Source: Monosporascus cannonballus (lineage: Eukaryota; Ascomycota; Sordariomycetes; Xylariales). From it: 64,000 nt of DNA. The stretch spans positions 17,380 to 81,379 of the forward strand of contig QJNS01000312.1 in the NCBI GenBank assembly GCA_004154925.1, in the 5' to 3' direction. Both the position numbers and the translations under genes were made by a program. Shown one piece after another: positions 1 to 10,616 of this stretch. Position 1 is the first letter of the stretch; each line of letters opens with the position of its first letter. Under the pieces are notes generated by a model. The model was not told the origin of the DNA. It did not search any database and was given only the letters and a program-made list of their open reading frames with translations.

Positions 1-1934
1 GCCTTGATTACGTTGAGAAGGGACCTCTTTCTAGTGCTGTCGTTGAGACGTTAGATGGTGTCGGGGCAGTTGCCAAACCAGATGTTGCCCAGTTACTGGC
101 ATGAGTAATTTGGAATATAAGCATGATATGACGAAAGGCACTGTTCGGGTAAGCTGCAATAGGAGACCGGCGAGGAGTGTCGAAACTTTAGGTAGAATCG
201 GGAGATGACAGGAGTATCGCTTCTGGTCGATAGGGAATATCCTAACATGCTAGGTACCGAGGTCGTGGTACCAGGGTTATTGGTGTTTCCTAAGCAATAC
301 ATACACAGCTTTCTATGCACTGCCTGGCTCCAGCAATTTACGTTGATTAAGGTGTTTCAGAAATCTCGTATCGCAGAGATTGGCCGACATGAGAGGTAAT
401 TGGCGTATCTAGAAGGACCAGCACCCACTTTAAGAATTCGAGAGAAAGAAGTTGTCCGGGGAGGACTAGCTGGGATGTTCAGCGGCTTGGGGTTTGGCTG
501 GCTAATACACGGGATCCTGCCTGTAGCACTTCGAAGACTGGATGTCCGAGCTAGGAGGTAGAGGTGCTTCAGGCCCACGGGCGCGCAGAATCAAAATACT
601 GCAGTAAACGCATATATATGTACGAAAGGTCTAGAGGATGATGCACGGCGCTCGTGTTTTCCCCCTTTCCCCTTTTCTTCTTCGGTAACCGGCAAACGTC
701 TATTTTCCAGCCTATTCCCGTAAATTCGGCTCTTCGGCATATGGCGCAGCACCGTCTCCCTGAGTAACCCAGCGTACACTATCCAAAGCCCATCTCAGGA
801 ACGGCCCGACGATCATTCGTCCGTTGACGGAAGCCTACGTATAGGCGATCAGAGATTTCGGTTGCAGCGTAACTCTGAAGAATCCCTAGCCCTGTCAAGC
901 GGGTCCTCCCAACAGCCAGAGCCGGAATAAACCCCGTCCTTCAGCTCCGCCTCATGGTGCCAGGGCGGAGACGGATAATCCCATGTATATCTCGACTAGA
1001 TAGATAGAAACCACCTTGGGCGAACTCCGCTAGCACATACTGAGGTTCAGACTTGACGGCGTCCTATTTTGGTCTCAAGGAACCCGCTTCTCTGACTAAT
1101 CACCAAGTTGGTCATGATGATGGACAAGGCCCCTGTCCCAGTAAGACCCTTAACTCATTAGCGGAGCTAACACCGTGGTCTCCCCAAGATAATTGCGGTC
1201 TTTCGGGTAGGATGTAGGATGCAGGATCCGCCGGCTTCGCCCTGTCAAATTCTTAGGCTAAACAACAGGACCCGCAGAAGAAGGATGCGGCTGCGAATAC
1301 TCGCAAGGCTGGCTATCGTAGAGCCCCCGACTGAAAGAGGAACCGGGTGCCGAGTTTGCGGCGCCATAATGGCGTAGATATCTATGACTTCACCAAACAT
1401 CACATGAATTCGGCTACGGCGGAGCATTCCTTAGGGCTGGGATGGCCGGTGCGATCCACCCAGCCGTGTCGGGCGGAGTCGACAGGGCTTGCACGGGGTC
1501 TAGCAACATGGCGATGGGCAACAGCTGTGGATAACTCTATTAATATCAACCAAAAACAATGGATTCGCGGTCTCAGTTAAACAGCCGGTTCATTCGAGGC
1601 AGCCAGGCCGCGATCAAATCATTGACACATTTTTGGATTGTGGGTCCTAGGAAAAGGGTCTCAATTATTTGGATCACGGCCTGGCTGTGAATTAACTTCG
1701 GCCAAGACATGAATTGCCTAACTCTTCCGCTAGCTCTGGTCTCTCGAATTGGGATCCCCAGCGATCCCCGTGAGCATGCGGCTATGCGGAATGACATCTC
1801 CATCCGACTTGTGTCTTCGAAGCGGGTACGCTTACTCCTTGTATATTTGATGTGGTCTCGTGACTCTGAATATATAACTTGGGCTCTGCCTGTGCCGGGC
1901 ATGAGATTTCTTGTCTATCACCCGGTATTACAAG
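1..1934. other. Gene-free leading stretch
   Basis: No coding region with a recognisable domain, codon bias or plausible splice structure is visible on either strand. The longest open frames are about 110 codons and overlap each other, as expected by chance. The last few hundred bases should hold the promoter of the subtilisin gene; no clear TATA or CCAAT element stands out. Confidence 0.6.
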
Positions 1935-3222
1935 ATGGTGGGACTCAAGAATGTTGTGACATTCCTTGTCGCTCTTCTTCCAGCGGTCTCTGCCGTGCCA
2001 GTTTCGGACAATGACTCGGTCGACAAATACATCGTCACGCTAAGGCGAGGCCTAAACGCTCGTGACGTCGCAGACCATATGCAATTTACCCGCGAGGTGC
2101 ACAGCCGGAGCCTCGTCCGGAGAGGAAAGTCCGTCCACGCCTGGAACGAGGGAGTCCGACACAGTTTCAAGATCCGCGATCACCAGAGTTACTCGGCGAA
2201 GCTCGACCTGAAGACCGTGGAGGAGATCAAGAGCCACAGCGCCGTCGTTTCGGTTGAGGCGACTAAGAAAATCCACATCTGGGACACGGCTACACAACCA
2301 CTGGCGCCCTGGGGCCTGGGAAGTATCTCGTTCGAAATACAGGACGATTATCCAGTCCAGACGTACCGTTACGATGAGAGCGCCGGCGAGGATACCTGGA
2401 CATATGTCCTTGATACTGGTTAGTGTTTTACTCCGCCGTGATTGATTTCTCAGCTTCGACTAACCGTATGTTATAGGAATCCGGACATCGCATTCCGAGT
2501 TCGAGGGCCGAGCAGTGATGGGCAAGAGCTTCGTGGCCAACGAGACGGAGGAGGACCTCCACGGTCACGGGACTCACGTCGCGGCCACCATTGGTGGACG
2601 CACCTTCGGCGTTGCCAAGAAGACAAACCTCATTGGGCTCAAGGTCCTCGACCGATACGGCGACGGCGACACGGAGGACTTGTTGAGGGCAGCGCAGTGG
2701 GTGTACAACGATGCTACCGAGAACAACCGCACTTCGAAGAGCGTCGTTAACCTGTCTCTGGGGTTTCGCGGCATTGACACCGCCGCCAACGAAGCAGTCA
2801 AGGCCCTTTACGAAGAAGGGCTCCTGGTCGTGGTCGCTGCGGGCAACGACAATGACGATGCCTCGCTCTACACGCCCGCCAGCTCTCCCTATTCCTTCAC
2901 CGTCGGTGCCATTTCCGCCAACAACTCCCGCGCCGACTTCTCGAACTGGGGGAAGGCCGTCGACGTCTTCGCCCCGGGCAACCTGATCCTCTCGGCCGAT
3001 ATCACGGGCGACGACTCGTTCGCGTACATGTCCGGCACGAGCATGGCGACGCCTCACGTTGCTGGCCTGGCGGCGTACCTGAAAGCGCTGTATGGCTTGG
3101 AGAAGCCGGCGGACGTCATCGCGAAGATCAGGCTCTTGGGCCTTAAGAATGCGGTTGGTGATCCTAGGGGCAGCACCAACCTTCTGGCTTTCAACGGCTT
3201 GGGTGCGCGGGGATTGCTGTAA
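1935..3222 (+). CDS. Secreted subtilisin-like serine protease (S8, proteinase K type) with I9 propeptide
   Basis: Two exons, 1935-2418 and 2477-3222, with a 58-bp intron (GTTAGT..TAG, branch-like CTAAC); 409 residues. An N-terminal signal peptide (residues 1-20, ending VSA) leads into an inhibitor-I9-type propeptide (about 25-115) and then the peptidase S8 domain. The catalytic triad is visible: Asp160 in LDTG just before the intron, His192 in GHGTHVA and Ser350 in SGTSMATPH. In the proteinase K family the propeptide folds and then inhibits the enzyme, which degrades extracellular proteins. I chose ATG 1935 because it has an A at -3 and starts directly at the signal peptide; the frame open upstream has only a TTG. 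The length is normal for the family. Nothing is broken. Confidence 0.93.
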
Positions 3223-4370
3223 GAATCTTATGACTGATGTATATAGTCTTGGGTTGGTTTAAGGGTAATATTCGGTGGCGTTTTGGATAACGATGGATTC
3301 GATTTGATAGCCAATTGATTAGATCATGATTGGCCCTCTCCGTACTAGAAGGGCTACCGCTTTAGCCGCTTTCTTTCCCCTGGGCCGCGATTGGTGCACG
3401 CCTGGCTCTTTCAAGCTCGGCGAGAGACGTGTATCCCATCGCGCTCGCCTGGGCGAAGTAGAGCGCCATTCTCCAAGCTGTTCCAACCTGCAGATTCCGA
3501 AAGCCCGTTTATTGAAGATGGGGGCCTTTAAGCAGTCCTTCTTATCCCTGCAATCCCCCGCACCCTGAGATCCATACTTAATCTGCCCCAACTTCAAGGG
3601 AGATAGATCCTTACGACGCCGGAACATGCAACATGTTCATAAATACGCGATTAATGGGTACATGAGAACACGTTCACAGGATTCGAGACTTTCCCTCGAC
3701 GTCTCCCACGCTCAACCACGCAGGCTCCGGAAATGCCGGTTCTGGTAAGTCCGGTCAGATGGGTCCAACTGAAGATCGCCAAGAAAGCCGAGAGCGCGAT
3801 CTTGTAGAATAGCCCACCGATAATCGTAGGAGGCCAGCCCTTCGGCTCATCATAAGGTTGTTCTCCGACAGAGCGGCTACTGACAAGGTTTCCCCAGGCG
3901 AGCCAATACCAAGGTGCTGGCGGTCTACCGGCTTCTTTGCAGTTACGGCGATGTCATGTCGCGCCCGAACAGCTCCTCTGTGAGGGGAAGGCACAATGCC
4001 ACAGCATGCCCCCCAGAGCACCGGGAAAAGCTTCCGCCTCGAAGGCTCTGGGCTGAACAACTACAGACCACGCAGCACAATACCGAGAACTACGTAGTAT
4101 GGGGTCAGGAATGGTGATTTGGTGGATCTGTACCGGGAACACGGGGAGCTCTTCATCCTTCAAGCCCTGAGCCCCGCATAGCACCTAAGCTGTATGGTGG
4201 AAAATTGATTGAACTGCAGGTCAATACGTCGAGAAACAGGGTTAATTCTGCCCGCCGATTCTATAGTCGCACACATAAAAAGCCTTCCCAGCTTCGAGCA
4301 TGGATGCCGGCGAGGGGTTACGGTTTCATTGAGTCGACGGGAGTGGTAACTGACTGATGGGCCCGCAACC
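3223..4370. other. Intergenic, no gene seen
   Basis: This stretch holds the 3' flank of the subtilisin and the promoter side of the GH95 gene. Open frames of 70-100 codons lie on both strands over the same bases (for example 3319-3627), which is typical of chance. No RNA gene or repeat is recognised. Confidence 0.55.
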
Positions 4371-6981
4371 ATGCGTTCATCAATGCACAGTCTTACGGTT
4401 ATCGGTACCTGGGTTACAGTGGCCAGCGCTAGGTCTCTCTGGTCGTCTATTCCAGCTGCCTTTGGTCCGCAGAATAGCGATGACTGGATCCTGAAGACTG
4501 GTTATCCCGTAGGCAACGGGAGACTTGGAGGTAAGTAAGCCTCCTGGACGTGCCTTGCTAGTCTAACGGCGGGTTCTCCCTAGCAATCCCATTCGGTGCA
4601 CCAGGTTCAGACAAGGCTGTCTTGAACGTGGACTCCTTGTGGTCTGGTGGCCCGTTCGAGGCAGAGGTTAGTCTGGCGAGCTGTCTACTCACTGGAAAAC
4701 CATATTGAGACCACCGTAGAACTATACAGGGGGTAACCCTGATGTTGCAAAATACTCGGCGTTGCCTGATATAAGGAAGGCTATCTTCGAGAACGGAACG
4801 GGCGGTAAGAATACCCAAGGCCAGCCACACTGGCGCCCTCTAACACACACCTCGCAGATTTATCTCCATTGACCGGCCCAAATGACAACTATGGCTCATA
4901 CAGAGCTCTGGGGAACTTGACCGTCAGTCTAGATGGCGTCACCGACTACAGCGATTACAAGAGAACGCTAGACTTGAAAACAGGAGTGCATTCAACGACC
5001 TTCCATTCCGGAGGGGCGCATTTCGTCAACAGCTTCTTTTGCTCTTACCCAGACCAAGTCTGCGTCTACAGCATTTCATCTAACACGACTCTCCCACGTG
5101 TCAGCATACAGATTGAGAATCTTCTTGTGGAAGAGGATCTGTTGAACCTTAAATGCGGTCGCGACTACGCTCGTCTGACTGGATACACACAAACCGGCCC
5201 CCCACTGGGAATGAAGTATGATGCTATCGCGAAGATCAGATCTGAGTTCAACTCGACGTCTTGTTCGGCTGCCGGCGTCTTGACTATTAGTCCTACGAAA
5301 TGTCAGAAATCATTGTTCATAGTCATCGGCGCAGGTACGGATTTCGATCAGACCAAGGGGAGTGCGGAGCACGGGTACTCGTTCAGGGGGGCAGATCCCG
5401 GTCCGGAGGTCGAGAGAGTTACTACCGCCGCAGCGTCAAAGACGTATCAAGCTCTCCTAAAGGACCACATCGAGGATTACAGCGCCTTGGAAGGTGCTTT
5501 CGAGCTCAATCTGCCAGACCCGGAGGGATCTGCGGAAACGGAGACGTCGGCCCTGATTGCGGAATATTCCTCCGATGGCCCTGGGAACCCGTACTTAGAA
5601 GCCCTCCTCTTCGACTATTCCCGCCATCTGCTCATATCCTCTTCCCGAGAGAACTCTCTCCCTGCTAATCTTCAGGGACGCTGGGCCGAGGGACTCTACG
5701 CGGCCTGGAGCGGTGACTATCACGCGAACATCAACATACAAATGAACTACTGGGGTGCCGACCAGACCGGTCTCAGCAGCACACAAGATGCTCTTTGGAA
5801 TTACATGGAATTAAACTGGGTTCCCAGAGGGTCCGAGACGGCCAGGTTGCTCTACAATGCCAGCGGCTGGGTTGTACACAACGAAATGAACATATTCGGG
5901 CACACTGCTATGAAGTCGGATGCCAGCTGGGCAAATTGTGAGTGGGCCTAGTTGCTGGACGTCATACCAATGCGATTAACTAATGAACCAAGATCCTGCC
6001 GCTCCCGCATGGATGATGCAGCATGTCTGGAACAACTTCGACTATACCCAGAACATCAGCTGGCTTAAGAATCAAGGATACCCGCTAGTGAAGGGGGTCG
6101 CTGAGTTCTGGCTGTCGCAACTACAACGGGACGCCTTCTTCGAAGACGGCTCTCTAGTAGTTAATCCGTGCAATAGCCCAGAGCACGGCCCAACGACATT
6201 CGGCTGCGCGCACTATCAGCAGGAAATCCACCACGTCTTCGACGCCGTCTTATCGAGTGCGCCGATCGTCGCCGAGCCTGACACTGAGTTCCTTAATGCC
6301 GTCAAATCGAGCCTGGAGATGCTTGACAAGGGATTCCATGTTACGGAATGGGGCGGCGTCAAGGAGTGGAAGCTACCGGACTCGTACGGATACGATACCA
6401 GGAACACGCATCGACACCTCTCGCACCTGACTGGCTGGCATCCCGGATATTCCGTATCCTCGTTCCAGAACGGGTACGCCAACTCCACCATCCAGTCCGC
6501 CGTCGAGGAGACTCTCATATCCCGCGGCAACGGGAACGCCGAGGACGCCAACGCGGGCTGGGGCAAGGTGTGGCGGGCCGCGTGCTGGGCGCGGCTGAAC
6601 AACACCGAGAGGGCGTACGAGCAGCTCCGCTACGCCATCGACGTCAACTTCGCCGGCAACGGGTTCAGCATGTACTCGGCCGACAACGAGCCGTTCCAGA
6701 TCGACGCCAACTTCGGTCTCGGGGGCGCCATCCTGAGCATGCTGGTCGTGGACCTGCCCCTGCCGCACGACGCGGCCGGCGAGACCAGGACCGTGGTGCT
6801 CGGCCCCGCCATCCCGGAGAGGTGGAAGGGCGGCAGCGTCAAGGGCCTGAGAATCCGCGGGGGCGGCTCCGTGGATTTCAGCTGGGATGACGGGGGGCTG
6901 GTCACCGAAGCTACGTTGAGGGGGAGTCGGACTAGCGTTCGGCTTGTCAACGTCCGGGGCGAGATGCTAGCTGCGGCCTGA
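4371..6981 (+). CDS. Secreted GH95 alpha-L-fucosidase (1,2-alpha-L-fucosidase type)
   Basis: Five exons, 4371-4530, 4584-4666, 4720-4804, 4858-5937 and 5993-6981; 798 residues with all phases consistent. A hydrophobic N-terminus ending ASA (about residue 20) is a likely signal peptide. The mature protein opens with the GH95 hallmark [11 protein letters not shown] followed by AIPFG. Residues matching the catalytic set known from the bifidobacterial GH95 enzyme are present: Asn400 and Asn402 in NINIQMNYW, Glu533 in NSPEHGP, and Asp707 in QIDANFG. The family hydrolyses alpha-1,2-L-fucosyl (some members L-galactosyl) linkages by inversion, for example on xyloglucan side chains. Start ATG 4371 gives the signal peptide; Met5 is an alternative. 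The 5' half is split into three short exons, so automatic predictions could begin falsely near 4869. The exact substrate is not readable from sequence. Confidence 0.9.
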
Positions 6982-7833
6982 CATTAGCGGCTATGGGCTT
7001 TTGAAAAGGCGCGGTACTATGTACTAAGAACACCACATGAGATCTCACGCTTAGCTTCATGAACTCGTCCATGGGGCTCCTCGTTAGGTTTGTAATAGTG
7101 TGCTGTATTTGGTAATTTGTGCTTTGCCATTTCGCAGTCTTAGGAGTTGAATTAAACACATACAGCTCTAGTTTGCGAATGGCTATGCCAGCATCCCAAG
7201 CTGATGAATGGTGTACCTAAGTTCGGGAAAAAAAAAGGGGGGGGACCACTGTTTACTGAACTAGCGCTTATTACCCTTCGGCCGATGCATGAAATTGGCC
7301 AACTTGGGGCAGGGGCTGGGGTAACGCGTAAAGCTTCTGTTGCCAGCCTTCTGAATCCTCTTGGAACCTCTTCGTAGTAGTTTCGGCTTAAGATCTTGGA
7401 ACCCCGGTGGCCCCCCCCCCTGGTATTAAAAAGACGTAGCATAGTCGACCCCGATTCTCGTAAGTAACGGGCAATGCAATATAATGCAATCCCAGAGAGG
7501 TGGTTGGCCCCCAGCTAACCTTAAACTGTATCTGACATCACCATCCAGGAATCCCGTGCTCGGCGTAATTGGATAAGGTTGCAACTACGCGTCTTCGACG
7601 TGCAACGTTCACCTGGGTACATACATACTAAGTTCATACCCATCGTGTTAATGACGTTCCGTCGCATACAATGTAGGCGTCGTACAACTTGGTATAATAA
7701 TTGGAATTCCCGTGCTCGTTAGACCTCCGGACCCTATTTCCGTCTGTCGGCCATCGCCATTTGCCGCCCGCACTCCCAATTCCATCCCAAACCACCCGCC
7801 GTCTGTCCAAGTCGCAACAATCCCAAGCAAACG
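6982..7833. other. Intergenic with G-run and C-run
   Basis: No gene is seen between the GH95 stop and the promethin-like start. An A9G8 run at 7228-7244 and a C10 run at 7411-7420 stand out. Their flanks (GGACCAC, and GGTGG ahead of the C-run) make a weak imperfect inverted pair, too short to call an element. Confidence 0.5.
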
Positions 7834-8442
7834 ATGGCCGTCAACGACGCCACCGCAAGGGCCAAATCAGCCGCCCAGTGTGTCCTAGCGTTCGGACGGC
7901 GCCAGGTTGATCGAGCGGTGCGGCCGGAGACTCGACAGAAGGCGTGCGACAGCATCAGCGCCTTCGCTCAGGAGAGGCCGATTCTCTTCGTATGTTCTCT
8001 ACCCCCGGCATCCCCAACAATTCCGCCAACCGCCGCGACGTGCATTCCCTGAGCTAACGAAACTCTCCCGCATTAGTCCTTCATCGCGTCGCAGCTCTTC
8101 TTCTCGCTCCTCCCGCTCCTCGTCTTCGCGGCCTTCGCCGTCTCGACCGTCGGCTTCGCTCTCGTCTCGGCGGCGCTGTTCTCCGTCTTCTGGCTCGGCG
8201 TCGCCCTGCTCTTCCTCGTCCCCGCCCTTTTCTTCACTTTCAGTATCGCCGTGCTGGTCTGGCTGTGGGCCGTCTCCACCTTCCTGGTCGGCCGCTGGGT
8301 GTACCACAAGACGCCCTTGGCGGTGCGCGGGCAGGTTGCCGTCAAGACGCCTGTTAACAAGGAGGTCTTGGTCCGGAAGCCCACGCCCGACGGCTTTCGC
8401 GGGGGCGACGTCAAGGTCGAGACGGAAGGGGCTAATGAGTAG
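7834..8442 (+). CDS. Promethin-like (LDAF1/LDO-type) small membrane protein
   Basis: Two exons, 7834-7989 and 8077-8442, with an 87-bp intron (GTATGT..TAG, branch GCTAACGA); 173 residues. The first 50 residues are polar. Residues about 53-120 are almost continuously hydrophobic, enough for three or four short hairpin membrane segments (motifs LFFSLLPLLVF, LFSVFWLGVALLFLVP and AVLVWLWAVSTFLVGRWVY). A basic, charged tail follows. This layout is that of the promethin family, whose yeast members (LDO proteins) and human LDAF1 act with seipin at lipid-droplet assembly sites on the ER. The family call is from pattern recognition of the hydrophobic block; a generic tetraspanning protein is the alternative. 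In the reading frame of exon 1 the intron would be translated, so the splice is required. Confidence 0.65.
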
Positions 8443-8955
8443 GGTCATCGGCGAGGCCGTGCGGCCGTGATGAGTGCCGGCGGGTTCGCCCGCGCCAAGG
8501 GTAAAGACGGGTAACTGCGGCGTTCTTAGTGGTTTCGACGGATGGGGGACTATGGTAAAATTGTTAGTTAGGTAGGCATGGGAGCGATGCGGGAAATGCG
8601 TCCGGCGGCGTTTGAGTTAGGTATGGATACCCCTATTTTTCGCTTTGAGGGTATATGTTCGTTCTACTGCCGGCCAATGACTGGTACGATGGTGCGCCTA
8701 GTCGCTGAGCGCATCGGTCAGTTTTACTCGAAATGAAGATTGTGTGCTTCTCGTCGTTAGGTCTCAAGTATGTGATGGATGGCTCACCTCATCCGGAAGA
8801 TGGCTCAGGGTGTGGAACGGATGTAACGCCACGGAATACCGGGCTAGTAGGCGTCTGAGGCTCGATTTGAGCACATTCTAGTCTATCTAAGGCATATACA
8901 AGAGTCTCTAATCTATTGGCGCGACCGTCCTTTGTTTATCATGCGCATGCTCCCC
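8443..8955. other. Convergent 3' region
   Basis: Lies between the stop codons of the promethin-like gene (+) and the ARMT1-like gene (-), so it should carry both 3' UTRs and terminators. No gene, repeat or obvious poly(A) signal with a strong consensus was seen. Confidence 0.5.
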
Positions 8956-10616
8956 TTACTTTCCCTCCGAGTAGGAGACAACTGCCCATTTTCCATTCCA
9001 TGCCCACTTTCGAGCACCACTATCTCTCCCTCCGCCCTCCTTAGCGCGGAGTTCCTCGTCCTCTCCCGATTTGAGTCCGACGACAACATCGGCCTTGCAC
9101 GTGCGAAGCGCAAGTACGTTGACGCCGGACCGCGGACCAAGAGGTCCAATCGCTTCGGTGAATGGCGTCGTGGGGTCCCATGCGGCCTGCTCGCATCAGT
9201 ATCTTTCTAAGGTCTCTCTATCTGGGGTGTGGCGTGGTGGACAAGGTACTTACGTCGCCGGTCAACTTGCGGTAATTCAGGTCCCCCTTGAAGACGACCA
9301 GTTCGCTATTCTTGAGATCCTCGTAGAGCTCCTCGTCCGTGGACGGCAGTCTCCAGTAGCTGCCGGGCCCGGTCCAGAAGAGACTCGGGCGAAGGACAAG
9401 TTCGCCCTCGGCATGATGTCGGCCCCACTCCTGGAAGAGGAACTGGAGGTTCTCGATTTCTTTGTCCGCCAAGGGCGGCGGCGTCTCGTCCCGCAGCTTT
9501 TCGTCGTCGGATGGTGTCTCGTAGAACGTCTTGGGGTCGGCAAGCGCATTGAGCAGGGCCATGAAGTCCTCTGGCACCACGTCTGACACGAACCAAGGGA
9601 TCGTCTTCGGATGCAGTACGACGACGGTGGCGAGACCTGATGACAGGAGGTAGCCTGCGAGGACGAGGTCGACGTAGAGCTCAAAGCCGGCGTTGTCCAA
9701 GACGATGTCTACCCGCCGCTGCTTCTTGCCCTCGCGCTTCGCCTTGAGGAGGGCGTCGTACGCAGCTCCTAGGTCGTTGACCAGGATGTTCTGCTCGGCG
9801 GCCTTCCTCGCCTCCGACCCCTGCAGCTTCTGGATATCCTCGTACGTGAGATTTGTCAGGAGCGACAAGTCGGTTGCGTTACCCCAGAGGCAGATCTCCA
9901 ACATCTCGAAGAACAGGATCCTCTGGGCTTCCTCGTGCTCCGCGCCCGTCTTGCTCTTGTCCGTCTCCATCTGCGTCACGATCTCCCTGTACCGCGCAGC
10001 GAGCTCTAAGACCGCAGGCCTGGAAGACCGGAACGTCTTGATCTTCTGCCGGGCAAAGACATCATACCCCTTCCAGTAAGTAGAGAGGCTGAAGGATGTA
10101 CTAATACGTCTATCTTGCGGTCAGTTAGTCCCGTGCGTGAAGCGGTCCCGCTGCTAGGTACCTATAGAGATAGCACTCGCTGTAGAGCCAAGGCACATTG
10201 AACCAGGTTGGGGTTCCTAGCTTCTCAAGCTCCTGGTTATACAGCGATACGTCAGGTCGACCATCGTCTCGAATGGGACTGCTAAAAGTCAGCTTCGATG
10301 CTTAATCCAGGGACGTCCGAGGTGGTCATTTACGTTAGCTTTCGGTCATGCTGAAGTTCGTACTTCAAGGTGGCCAGCTCCTCGATGATCTTCTTTCCCT
10401 CATCCCGCTTGGCAGCATCATCGCAATCAGAAACCGAACGATACAGGTCATCAATGGCTTGAGTCTGGTGAGAGAGTTTAGTAAACGTGCCATGAGAATC
10501 CACCGACAGCGACACGCTTCCGGGGAGGTACTAACGATGATAACTGGCCATCGATCACGAGCTGAGACATGGGCGAAGGACGTCTTGTCACTCGTCATAT
10601 AAGGAGCTATGCACAT
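8956..10616 (-). CDS. ARMT1: ARMT1-like DUF89 damage-control phosphatase
   Basis: Five exons on the minus strand: 10616-10536, 10464-10334, 10281-10162, 10109-9254 and 9186-8956; 472 residues, all junctions in phase. The order of motifs is that of the ARMT1/yeast YMR027W family: TSDKTSFAH and RDRWPVI at the N-terminus, TWFNVPWLYSECYLYRR in exon 3, LWGNATDLSLL, the metal-binding DNAGFE in the large exon, GDLNYRKLTGD just before the last intron, and TCKADVVVGL near the C-terminus. Members are metal-dependent phosphatases acting on damaged sugar phosphates such as fructose-1-phosphate; human ARMT1 was also reported as a carboxyl methyltransferase. Start ATG 10616 is preceded by an in-frame stop; Met7 is an alternative. 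An ATG further upstream (10665) runs quickly into a stop and would need an implausibly short intron. Without the last intron the C-terminal 76 residues would be lost. Confidence 0.88.

Noticed and set aside
2428..3057. 209-codon minus frame opposite the subtilisin exon 2
   Set aside because: Antisense shadow of a GC-rich coding exon; the subtilisin motifs are unambiguous on the plus strand.
7228..7425. A9G8 and C10 runs as termini of a small element
   Set aside because: The inverted similarity covers only about 14 bp around homopolymers, with no target-site duplication seen.
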